Shown piece after piece: positions 24,184 through 41,771 of a stretch of 64,000 nucleotides of DNA. The stretch is taken from positions 94,356,501 to 94,420,500 of the forward strand of contig NC_060213.1 in the NCBI RefSeq assembly GCF_021130785.1. The letters run 5' to 3'. Numbering within the stretch: position 1 is the first letter of the stretch; every line of letters starts with the position of its first letter. A program made the position numbers and the translations under genes. The stretch is from Homalodisca vitripennis (Eukaryota > Arthropoda > Insecta > Hemiptera > Cicadellidae). The notes under the pieces are model-generated. The model ran no database searches. It saw nothing but the letters and a program-made list of their open reading frames with translations, and was not told the origin of the DNA.

Positions 24184-26280
24184 GGTATTGAATAAAACGG
24201 TATTGAATTAATTTCTGAAACCAAAAGCAAGAGTTTTGAAATTACCTGGAAGTATTCGTTTTAATTCTACAGATTACAAAAGTCTTTTCTCATGCACTAA
24301 CTGTTGCGTAATATTCTAATATTCTACAACGTGTACTCCTTTGTCAAGGAAAGTATTATTCATCTTCTGTTTGACATTACTTCAATCATCCGTAAAACTA
24401 CTTCCGATCTTCTAAAACTATGTTTGCTACACAAATTTGCTTATTTTCACAACCTCGTATTCGCAACGAATAAAATACTACCAAAATTACTCTCAAATAC
24501 ATTTAACACTTTCTAGAAATTATAAAACCTCCCAAAACAGATCTACTATTATGGTAATTTTCGTAATTAGTAAATTTTACTATTTTTATGCAAAATATCC
24601 TAGTTAATGTTGGTTGTTAAGCACTGTTTAATCTGATATACACCTTATTTTTCACTAAGAGCCTGCTTCAGATGCAGTAAAGTTATAATACCTCGTTGTA
24701 ATTGAATTAGTCTATATTTGGCACTTTATGTTATCTAGAATATCTTTTAATGAATATGTAAATATTTCAGTCCTGTTTATATATGCTAATATCTAAGTGA
24801 GAATGTAAACTGATAACAGCTCTCGACTGTACAGAAATCTAAGGCCTAGGAAACTATAGAAATCTTTCTTGTTGCAAAATATTAATTTTGAAGCAGTAGT
24901 ATATTTTTGCTTGTAGTACAAGCCCATTCCTTTAAATCTGTTCTATTTAGAATTAGTAAAGTGCATGGCTTATGTTGTCCAAGAAATATACTACCATTTT
25001 TTTAATATGGCTATCTCGGATTGAGAGCAGAAGTAACATTGTTTTATACTTTTTATAGAAGGCATTGAATAAATAACATTTAAAAGATTTATATGAAGTT
25101 CTAGTTTACCATCATCACTACTATTTTCTAGTTGTTTATAATTTGTTAATAAATACAGTTTCCTAAATTAAAAATTTCCAAAAATTTTAAAATTATCAAT
25201 TACATATATTAATATATGACCAAACTTATCGCCCACAGCTATTTTTGTAATCTAAAAACTAAAAGATTATTTCATACTTAGGTTTAAATCTGTAGAATTA
25301 TATAATTGTCAATAAATAAATGACTTTCATAGGCTTATTATATTTACTTCATTAAATTTTTACTGTAATTGTAACATAACTATTTGGAATCTAAATATGT
25401 ATACAACGAATTATGTACAAGATTATGTTATTAATACTATAGTCCATAATTATCCATAGTTTAAATACAATGTTTTAGTTATTTATTTCTAGGCAGGAAT
25501 GAACAGAAGATTACTACGGAGCGATAATCAAGGTAGGAATATGTGACTGTTCCGGCAGATAACATTTCCGCCAAAAAGGCTCTAGGGACTAGTTGTCCAA
25601 AGCACACAGTAATTGCTTTGCGGATCTTGAAGATCAAGAACCTTAACCCATGTTTACAATCTGATCTAAATTGAAATTAAAGTGAAAGTTTTGTACGTTT
25701 AAAATCTTCATGGTAGAGCCTAATAGTAAGGATAGCATATCCGTGGCAAATATATCTGTACTATAACTTATTCGACATGGAGCCCAAATTACTGATGCTG
25801 CAAAACAAGGGCTAATGATATTGTCACTCGTTGCTTACTCGATGACAACGAATGTCATCTTTTTGAAAAGTAAGTCTTTATCATATGATTATAAAGAGTA
25901 TTTTGGCTGTGCATTTTGAAAATTATTTTAATTGTTTTAAATCATTCACCTAGTTAATTATAAATGTTATATGTATTAAATGGTTCTATGTTGCTTATCA
26001 AGTTCTCGTGTCCCTTAAACAAAGTTATTTTTGAAAATATAAATTTTTATTGTGACAAAAAGTATAGTAAGGATATGTTACTACCCATACATTTACTAAA
26101 GACAAAGACTAAAGATTGTTATTAAGCATACAGAAAACTTTAACTCCGTATTTTCCTTGGTCTTTTATGTTCTTCCCATTACTTTTTCAAAAAGCATATA
26201 TAGCGTATTACTAAAAAGTATAATATTACTACAGCATCAACATACAGCGTAGCTCATCTAGTATGAACCAATAATAATAA
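24182..26280. other. AT-rich noncoding DNA with a more complex patch at 25.5-25.87 kb
   Basis: 25,490-25,870 is less AT-rich and contains a splice-like TTATTTCTAG/G ... CAAG/GTAGG pair 40 bases apart, which is too little to call an exon. No other feature was found. Confidence 0.35.
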
Positions 26281-26760
26281 TAAAAAAGGGCCATTCCTGT
26301 CCCCCTTCCTTTTTATTTTCCGCTGTCTTGTTTCTTTCTTGCCGTAACGATTGCCATTGGCTAGTGGCCTCTGGTCAGTCTTGGGTGTTCGGTAGACGAA
26401 TGCACACGTATTGTGACCTGTGTTGTTCGTATTGTGTAGTTCAGTTTTAATGATTAGTGTTGTTTATAGTTTTTTTATTAAGTGCATGTTTTTAGAGTTA
26501 GTGAAATTGACACACAACATGGTGGTTGTGATTCCTGACTTAGGCGTACCACAACGCTTTGGTATGATTTGTTTATTTTAACCTAGTTTGTAATTATGTA
26601 TTAGGTTATTTATTTACCTGAAGAAGAGATCAGATTGCAGATCTTGAAACGTAGTGTTACTGATTTCTTCACTAAACGATGGCAAATTTCCGGAAAAATC
26701 CTGTTTCCTTCACAATCCTTCCATCGTCAAATATAAACTTCAAACAAAGAAATACAAATT
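26281..26760 (+). mobile_element. Probable 3' part of a retroelement (Penelope-like or similar)
   Basis: A GC-richer segment with a poly-pyrimidine start leads to ACCTGAAGAAGAGATC, a short loop and GATCTTGAAACG at about 26,618-26,653. The pattern CTGAAGA, then a short stem-loop, then GAAACGT is widespread near the ends of arthropod retroelements and resembles the conserved core of a hammerhead ribozyme (CUGANGA and GAAA around stem II), which Penelope-like elements carry. I could not close stems I and III convincingly, so catalytic function is not claimed. A short stretch just after it (26,763-26,795) resembles bases 4-34 of the window (TGTCTAACTTGTGG). Confidence 0.4.
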
Positions 26761-29700
26761 GGTTGTGTCTAACTTGTGGATTCTTGCAAATTTTGTATAG
26801 CTATATTTTTACAATTATATAGCTAATGATATGGTCCATTTGTAATTAGAATAAATATTCAGTTTCTATTTTATAAATGAAGTCGTAATTAAGTAAATAA
26901 AATTATAATATATATAATATAGTTAATAATTGTATATTAAAGTTTGTCTTCATAATGTAATATACATGTAACTAAACTATTACAATGAATTAGTAAAATA
27001 TTGCTACAGTACATGTAAATATGATACATATGAGAGTAAGGGAAATAAAATAATCGTTTCCAACAATCAAAACAGAGCTGGGACTGAAGTAGATAGATTG
27101 CATGTCAATCAAGTTTGTTGAAATATGCATGCAAATCATATTCAGTATTGCTTATAGTAGCAAATAATGTCATGTCAGGTTTAATTTTTATATAAAATCT
27201 AGTTATAGACTATATGTGAGCAGTTTTAATTATACAATGTCTTAAATCACATTATTAAACAATAATTTAAAAATACTGATATTATTACAGATTCAATTAA
27301 CTTTATATTTCAGGTTTAATAAAAAAATCAATGATCCTAAAATATGCAAAATACAGTGTCAAACATTTAGTGAGCTGACAAAATTGCCTATTACAAAAAA
27401 TAAATAAATAAAAAGCTCAAGATTAAGGGTAAAAAGGAGTATGATGTAGGCTAATGTCCCACCATGTTATTTGGCTAAGCGGTAGCAATATAATATTTTC
27501 AGTCATCTGAAAACAAATTTAAGTAAAGACCATAACTTATTAATTTTGATATTACTATGAGGTTTTAAATATGTTTAAAATTCCCATGTAAGAAGCCTAA
27601 CTATTTTCTGCTTTAATAATATCATTCTCTCACTAAGAAAATACTTAGCACAAATTTTAAAAACTTTAGTACCGGTAGTATGGTAATGACTGACCCCAGG
27701 ATGTTCACTTTTGGCTGGTTTCTACCTCTTTCAGTTGAACCTACACTGGGTACAGTAAAAAAGTCATGTGTCACTTACATATGGGCTACCTTATGGGTGA
27801 CCAGGAGGTGTACATAACTTACCGAATATAAAGAGATTCAGGGAGGAAGGGTGGATCGATAGATGTATTCAACTGCAGGAGATGACTGTTGGAGTCGGTG
27901 AAGCTTCTTAAGTGTTAAAGATTCTTGCTAGCCTAGACATAATGCCGTGCCACCCTTGAATGATTTTAATGTATTTGCTTGTTCACAACTGCCTTAACAT
28001 TTTTCTAAGGAGGCATAATTAAGATTAACACTCTAAATTCTTCCTCGTGCATCTTTTCAGAAGCTTGCCTTTATCCTCATCAAAAATAACCAGTCATTCC
28101 GGAAGCAGCCCTTTCAGGACTATGTGCAATGTCTAATATTCTTGTCCTAAGAGAACAAAAAATATAAATGATTGAAAGAAAATATTAAAATAATGTTGCA
28201 ACTTTAGTTTATAATGGTTGATTAAAGTTTATTTATTTTTTTAAATGGGTTCTGTAAAAGGTCAATGTGACGAAATCCAATTAGGTTAATACCTGTTAAA
28301 GGTTGTGAATTTAAATCTTCTAGTGGACTGATCGGTTTGGTGACTGGGTTAAGTTAATTTTTGGAAAAAAACCTAAAACTGTACTAGTTATTTATAAGAA
28401 AGTTATTTATTTACTAAGAATAAAAATAAAATATTCAGTATACATATCAATGGCTTTTAATAAAATTTCAGTAGTAAAACATAATTTTATCATTAATTTA
28501 ACGCATATACGTCATTAATACTATTTAATACAACACAAAGGCTGATGATATTTTGTTGCGATTAACAGATGTAATTTATTTGTTTCTTACTGGAGTAGGT
28601 TATATTCATTACTAATATTCTTCTAAGTAATTTGTGATAATCACTCCACGTACACAGCCAGACTTATAGACCGGCTACCATTGGAGAGTGCAAAATTCTA
28701 TTTATTGAGTTTAAAAAATGAAATACACAGTAATATAAAGTAATACGTTCGTATACTCTTTGATTAAATTCAATAATGAGTTGTAATTTTCATTAAAACG
28801 ATAGCCAAGTTTTATTACTAAGCTTATTTTTGTTACCATATAACGTGTTTATATTATATGAAAGCAATTAAAAATTGTGTCGAAAAGACTAACCTTTAAC
28901 TGATCGCAAAGAAAACTATAGGGACACACAAAGAAGCAAATACAATTGTTGGAACCTAATAGAGCACATGCCAAAAAATTAAATACAATAAGGAATATAC
29001 TAAAGGTGTATTAGATGTCTTTCTTATGTTAATTCAAGATCTGGTAAAATCTATTAAAACTAGATACAGGGACTTTGTAGGAAGTGAATGTGTTTGAAGA
29101 AATTAAAGTAGAATAAAGTAAGTTTTTAGATGAACTGTTTGAGCGTCAATATAAATTATTAAATATATCGCAAAATTTCTGATCCAAAGTATAGAAATTA
29201 AAAGCGTTTCAAATATCATTATTGGAGGAGTAGGGGTTATTTCTATGGAATATAATGCAGAGAAGAGATATACGTATCAGAGATTGATGAATTTTTTAAT
29301 AACTATGACCGCCTTGGTTACTTGTGGACGTATCCATAAGGTTTTTGATATAAATATTTACAAAAAAAATTGCGTGACTCACTTGGTATAGAAATAAAAT
29401 GAAAAAATCTGTAGTTTCCCAAAAACATGACATCTTAGTGATCTTAGGAGTAATTAAACGTCATGTTAGGGCTTGAGTTGAAAGTCATCCTGGAAATTAC
29501 TATAGCTTGTTTTATACTTGAAATAAGAAATAACGTGTAAAAATTTGGTGATTCAACAACAGAATAGAGTAAAAAAATTCGAATTATAAAATATAAGTAC
29601 ATACATAAATATATGAACTGAAACAGAGTAACCTTAGATACAATTTCCCTTTATAATTTAGTAAAACGTTTATAGTTATAACAAAATAACAATCTGAAAT

Positions 29701-31160
29701 GAATAGGAAGTGTCAGTAAATTATATTAAAGATAGTTTTATCTATACAAATATATTCAGTCTTTTCGTTGATAAGAATTTTATCAACATATTGTGTTATA
29801 TATTATATAATGAAAGCGAATTTTTAATTAATTTTATGCATCGGGTATAAGCATAATAGGTAAATCATCATTTGCGGAACAACAGGAGCAGTAGAATCTT
29901 TATAAGGAGAAAGCTAGAAACGCATCGTAAAATGTAGAATTAGAATGGCCAAATAAGAAAGCGATCATTAAATTGCTTTATAATTTATGTATTTCAATAT
30001 TGCAACAATCTACGTACTAAAATTAATAACAGCTATACAGTTTTATTTAATCTTACATTATATAATAATATCATCTCCATGATTTAATCAATTGTGTTCA
30101 AAGAGCAAAATCTAAAGTTTATTGCATGATTGCTTATGTTAATTTTTATATAACTAAATTCATTGAATGTAGGAAACTTATCAAATATAATTTTATAGTG
30201 TAAAAGGTCTTCTTCATTACAATTGATCGAAATAAGCCTGACCACGAGATCTTGTTATTAAAATTGCTTCCTCTAAAAGACGTGGTTGGATATACAACAA
30301 AGAAGTTAGATTGAGAAGGTAATTCTGTTTGCCCAGTGGAGAGAAGTGGATAATAATAATTGAGTCTTCTCCAACAAAATTGTCAATTTAGTACCTTTAG
30401 TCCAGGTTAACCAATTATTCTGATACAATAAATTCCTTTTCGTATTAAAAATTGATTGAATAATATTTTCTAACAATATATTTTACTTTGTTTACATGAA
30501 GTCTTTTTATTTTATCCAAATTAAATCCATGAGAACTGTTAAAACACGAATATTATGTAAAATAGAGCAGATATTTATGAATTTATTAGGGTTATTGTAA
30601 TGGATGGAATAGTGTGATTACATATATGTGCGTTTGCTTCAGTATGTGTTAAGCTATTTGTGTACGTAAATCAGAATTTATTTGGAAGTAATATAACAAA
30701 GAAATGTTAATATATCACTTTTTGTAACAGTACTTATATGGGTTGATACAACAGGACATTTTGACAAACAATACAATTATATTATTGTTCTGTCTTAATG
30801 GTGAAAAACTTTCATTTCTTAGTTATATCTGGTCTATTTATATTCCCATTATTGGTTTATTCATCGCTCTTTAACATTCATTTGTATAAGTGTCTCTGGA
30901 TATTCTCTATCAGTTAACTAGTATAGAGTATACAAATTCCAGTATTTAATTATTATATATAGAGAATTAAGAGACATACTGGATTCCGTAGTAATGTCTT
31001 CATGTCTCAGAACAGTTTGCATAAATAGAGGATGAGGATTACTGTCCGGTCAGAGGAATCCCATACACGTATGCACGACACATTTTTAAATATTACTGAC
31101 ATGACAATATGTTGCTATGTAAGACAGAAAGTAGAACACCAAGACGTTTGTACAATGACT
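26761..31160. other. AT-rich noncoding DNA, possible very old coding remnants
   Basis: 27,690-28,140 is less AT-rich and could be a transposon remnant. 28,900-29,400 has stretches that stay open in alternating frames (for example plus-strand frames near 29,180-29,390), which could be a decayed gene or chance. I recognise no domain. Otherwise nothing is seen. Confidence 0.3.
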
Positions 31161-31215
31161 AAAACACAAAAGTTTCGCATAAAAACTAATTTAAAAAGCC
31201 ATGTTAAGACAAATG

Positions 31216-31217
<2 letters not shown>

Positions 31218-31263
<46 letters not shown>

Positions 31264-31320
31264 ACTTGCTCCGCCGGGAGTCGAATTCGACTCCCGGCGG
31301 AGCAAGTACTTTTTGCGATT

Positions 31321-31377
<57 letters not shown>
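31218..31377. repeat. Two (AT)n tracts flanking a perfect 54-bp palindrome
   Basis: (AT)n at 31,218-31,258 and at 31,323-31,377 enclose a spacer-free perfect palindrome at 31,259-31,312, centred on GAATTC at 31,283-31,288. Each arm, read outward from the centre, is TTCGACTCCCGGCGGAGCAA followed by GTACTTT. TTCGACTCC matches the last nine bases of the Pol III B box, and the following CCCGG CGGAGCA resembles the T-stem and acceptor of a tRNA 3' end. So the palindrome could be two tRNA-derived (SINE-type) ends head to head. The (AT)n arms also pair, so the whole unit could fold as a long cruciform. Confidence 0.9.
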
Positions 31378-31381
<4 letters not shown>

Positions 31382-31480
31382 TTTTGTGATGTGTCTGACT
31401 AAGATAGCCTTGCTATCGAAAGGCCTCACAATAATAAAGGTTATTAATAATTTGTTTTTTGTGTTTAAATGTAATGAGTT

Positions 31481-31483
<3 letters not shown>

Positions 31484-31515
<32 letters not shown>
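31484..31515. repeat. (CA)n microsatellite
   Basis: About 16 CA units, ending in CATATACAG. The long frames on both strands across 31,032-31,559 are repeat artefacts. Confidence 0.95.
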
Positions 31516-31520
<5 letters not shown>

Positions 31521-31734
31521 GCATTTAAATCTGACATTTTAACTGCATTGAGCTCTTGAGATTAAATTACTCGTTATATTGTGCCTTCCTCTTGTTACTT
31601 AAACAAAATGGTCTCCAATAGTAACTAAATGTTTGAGTACACTTCGTTTGGATTTCCCAATTTTAACCTCCAAAAAAATATGTAGTACCTGGCCTGAATT
31701 GGAAAAACATACACAGTTTCAGAATTACCCTATA

Positions 31735-32314
31735 GATTGTCTAACTTGTGGTTTCCTTGAAATCTCTGGGTCTAACATTAGTATTGGTTTAACAATGCTT
31801 TAGGATTTTTATTCTTAAAACATAAAATATCAATTTTGCCATAATGGCATGATTTACATCAGAATAAAGGGTTCGTAAGATGCACAATATATATATATTT
31901 TTTTCACTATATATCATTGATTGCACTACGAATTTATGGTGTAACAAGATGATGGAATTTGTCCATTTTCTCTATGTATGCCAATATTGAAGATTAATTA
32001 TTACTATTATTATTAAAGATATAATACTACACAAAATAATTATTGGATCTATGACTTACAGGTCTTTTTAGATCGTTGTCAGTATCTCAAGTGTCTAACT
32101 TATCAAGCGGAATTTGATAGTTATCTTCGATTTTAAACGAATTTTCTATCAATAAATTAAAGTTTGAGAACAATAATGTTCTTAGCTAATAATGATCCAA
32201 TATTAGAACTTGGCATAGGATCACACAATTCAGTTATAAGAAATTACAAGCACCCACAACCTGAACAGAATGAAGATTACGGATTTGATTTATTTTTTGT
32301 CAGGAATCTATTCT

Positions 32315-32320
<6 letters not shown>
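31735..32320. repeat. Near-identical long direct repeat, copy 2 (unit G)
   Basis: This is the partner of 1-583 in the same orientation, with about ten differences. It starts at TAGATTGTCTAACTTG and ends at the (CA)n tract. The left flank here (CAGAATTACCC) cannot be compared, because copy 1 begins at the window edge. No coding content. Confidence 0.9.
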
Positions 32321-32406
<86 letters not shown>

Positions 32407-32416
32407 CATATATATA
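32321..32416. repeat. (CA)n / (TA)n compound microsatellite
   Basis: This has the same architecture and position as the tract after copy 1 of the long direct repeat. Sequence beyond it differs completely from that after copy 1. Confidence 0.97.
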
Positions 32417-32569
32417 CACTGAAAGATTAATTAAAATCAGCTATGTCAGCAAAAATAATATTACAAGTAGTACTACGTTTTATTTAAAGGAAATTGTGAT
32501 TTGAAAGTATCTACACGTGTACAGTCTTACAGTTTTATATTGCCTTTTGATGGTATACCATAAAATAAT

Positions 32570-32595
32570 AATTCTATAATTATAATTATAGAATT
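32570..32595. repeat. Perfect 26-bp AT palindrome
   Basis: AATTCTATAATTA followed by TAATTATAGAATT, with no spacer. It lies 150 bases after the compound microsatellite. It may extrude as a cruciform. Confidence 0.85.
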
Positions 32596-33413
32596 TAATG
32601 ATATTATTAAAACATGGAAAGAAAAGTGCGACTATGTGTATTAAATACGTTTATAACTAATGGTGTAGCCATTATAAGAAAACCGTATATTGATACACTC
32701 CAAAACTTTTTTTAAAGGTTTTAAAACTTTCTAAGGGCATTTTATTTCTTTAATAAAAATATGACTAAAATAATGGTATATATACCATTTGTTTTACTTA
32801 ATAGAAGTGGTTTTCATTAATATCTCAAAAATATAACATGTTAGGCGTAACATAAAAAGCGGAACAATCGGTAATAGGTTAACATAGCTGCATTTTATCA
32901 GCTCTGCATATGAGTTGTGTTTCTGTTCCGGGTTTCGCGTCCCTGCCACGTCAGATTTATTTCAAAACTTTTACAATAAATCATGCAGATTATTCTTATC
33001 CAAACCTTACGTGATAAAAAAGGCAGCAAGTATTTTCAAATCTTTAAGTATTAAAAAAAATTTAAAACAATAGCTGATATTATGCTTGACATGTGTGTTG
33101 AAAATATCGATTATTTACACATTCATGTATATTTAAGAGAAACTTTTCATAAAAATTACTGTGAATCGACACAATTGTATAATTTTGGGTTCACATCCTA
33201 TTCGTAAATAAATTTACTATCAATGTGCCCCACCGAAAGTGACCGCTTGGTATAGCCATATATATGACAGAGATATATGTTCCTTCATTTTTGTTGAAAA
33301 CACTATGACATGCTAGAGGAGTATGTCTTTCGGCAGTTAAAAGACATTTAGGCTGAGAAGAGTTTATTCCACTTTCAGCCAGATTTAATACTGTTACACT
33401 TTTACAGATGTAA
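32596..33413. other. AT-rich noncoding DNA, nothing recognised
   Basis: Only a small GC-richer spot at 32,920-32,960 stands out. No frames, hairpins or repeats of note. Confidence 0.45.
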
Positions 33414-33630
33414 GGGAAACACTCGATACTTAATTTGGAAACCGTTGAATTGAAAGGAATAGGCCTACTCCTTGGTCTCTATGGAGTCCATATATGCCTA
33501 ATTTTGACCTGTTCTTCTAGGGGAAACTCGATACTTGGTTCAGAAACAGTTGGACTGAAATGGATAGGCCTATTCGTTGGTCTCCATGGAGTCCATATAT
33601 GGCTCATTTAGACCGGTTCTTCTCGGAAAC
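33414..33630. repeat. Tandem duplication, two units of about 107 bp
   Basis: Unit 1 (33,414-33,520) and unit 2 (33,521 to about 33,622) share GGGAAACxCTCGATACTT, GGATAGGCCTAxTC.TTGGTC and ATGGAGTCCATATATG.CT in the same order, with about 15% differences. A third unit appears to start at 33,621 (CTCGGAAACTTG) and is cut off. Noncoding. Confidence 0.85.
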
Positions 33631-33877
33631 TTGTAAAGAACCTTGTATATGTAGAGAAGGTTGGAAATTTGAATCAGACAACTGATGCTTTTTTGCGTGG
33701 CTAATCTAGTTAACATTTGCTTTTAAATTATCTACAATATATTAAATTAACATTCTGATTATATTAAAATGTTTAACCTCAAACCTCGGAGTTCATTTGT
33801 GGAGAACCAATTATAAAGCTATAATAAGTAAGTTATTTTATTATTTCGTAGCAATTTTAAATAATACTGTATTCCAT

Positions 33878-40639
<6,762 letters not shown>

Positions 40640-40770
40640 AGATTAAACCAGACGGACCAACAGACGTTATTCTCTTTGACCTTTTGACCCAAAATAAATC
40701 TTTCGTATATCAAAAGGAACTCATGTATAAAGGTTAAAGGATGTTTCTATCAAGATTTAACGCATAGAAG
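40640..40770 (+). mobile_element. LINE-like 3' tail fragment
   Basis: CCAGACGGACCAACAGACG, then TTTGACCTTTTGACCC.AAAAT, then a segment ending in TATCAAGATTTAAC. This order (GACGGACxxACAGAC, TTGACCTTTTGACCCCAAAAT, AGTTTxATxAAGATC) is common in arthropod genomes next to non-LTR retrotransposon 3' ends. The fragment is worn and no reverse transcriptase is seen upstream. Confidence 0.5.
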
Positions 40771-41121
40771 GGTGGCAATTACAGAATTACCTAAAGACCC
40801 TTTGTGGTAATAGAGAAGGTTCTTGGAACTGGTTAGTCTTTTATTGCGGTGGTTACAGATCACTTTCTGTGCGAAATCTAAACTAGTACAAGTAATCAAC
40901 ACAATGGGCAATTTATTTCAAGCTTGATGTCCATTCCGTTTCTAGGGAAACAAATTCCGTTTTCAATTAATTATGCCCTGGATGTTTTATATAAGGCAGA
41001 ATACTTGAGACTATTAGTTATAAGGTTAATATAAACTAGAGATATCTTAAGGACAAAGCTTCATCGTACTACATTTTAAACCTAATGGTGTGTATTTAAC
41101 TTCTTTTGAAATTCTTACACG

Positions 41122-41275
41122 GAATAAATCTCTAGACCTTCTATTTAAAGACGTCTTCTCTCAGGTTTATGTAATGCTTCATTGGAACCGTTAACATTTA
41201 TCTCTTGAAGTGCTCTTTCCTTCCATGTAGAACTTAGCATTTTCCTTTTATGCAAATAATTTTACTGTAAACTGC
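41122..41275 (+). repeat. Dispersed repeat family B, copy 2
   Basis: Aligned with 5,461-5,610 and 61,201-61,360. It shares TCAGGTTTATGTAATG, TTAACATTTATCTCTTGAAG, and AATAATTTTACTGTAAAC. Confidence 0.65.
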
Positions 41276-41645
41276 AGGAAATATAATTTGTTTCTAAGAT
41301 AAGTTGTATCTTACTCTTATCCCTACTTTACTTTATGAATATTGAAATAAAATAGTTTTATACTTCACATTTTAAAGTTTTGTATAATACTAAATTCTAA
41401 TTTTATTTGATTTTACTATAACGTTAAACATTTTCCGGCCAGCAAAAAGACGACGTGGATTTCTTATAAGGATGTGAATATCCTCTAGTTTGGCAGTGTA
41501 ATAACAGGGTACACGGTAGAAGAAGAATATACAGAAAAGATGAATGGTAATGATGGTGCCAGTCCTAAGAGGTGTTTCATGTTATTTTTCCATCGGAGAC
41601 GTTGACCTTATAGGTAGAGGAATTCTCGGAGCACAGGGGCTAGAC

Positions 41646-41662
41646 GTTAATGTAAGACTTTG

Positions 41663-41724
<62 letters not shown>

Positions 41725-41771
41725 CCTATCAAACTCAAACTATATAAAATATCACAAAGTTTTACATTAAA
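41646..41771. repeat. Inverted repeat centred on (AT)n
   Basis: TTAATGTAAGACTTTGTAA at the left (about 41,648-41,668) pairs with the reverse complement of the right arm (about 41,748-41,770, TCACAAAGTTTTACATTAA) with two or three mismatches. Between them lies (AT)n at 41,669-41,721 and a short unique stretch. It has the same architecture as 4,525-4,720 but an unrelated sequence. Confidence 0.7.

Noticed and set aside
25495..25545. 40-bp exon between splice-like sites
   Set aside because: Splice-like dinucleotides are frequent by chance and nothing else supports a gene.
31032..31559. 175-codon plus-strand and 140-codon minus-strand frames
   Set aside because: They run through two (AT)n tracts, a palindrome and a (CA)n tract; they are repeat artefacts.
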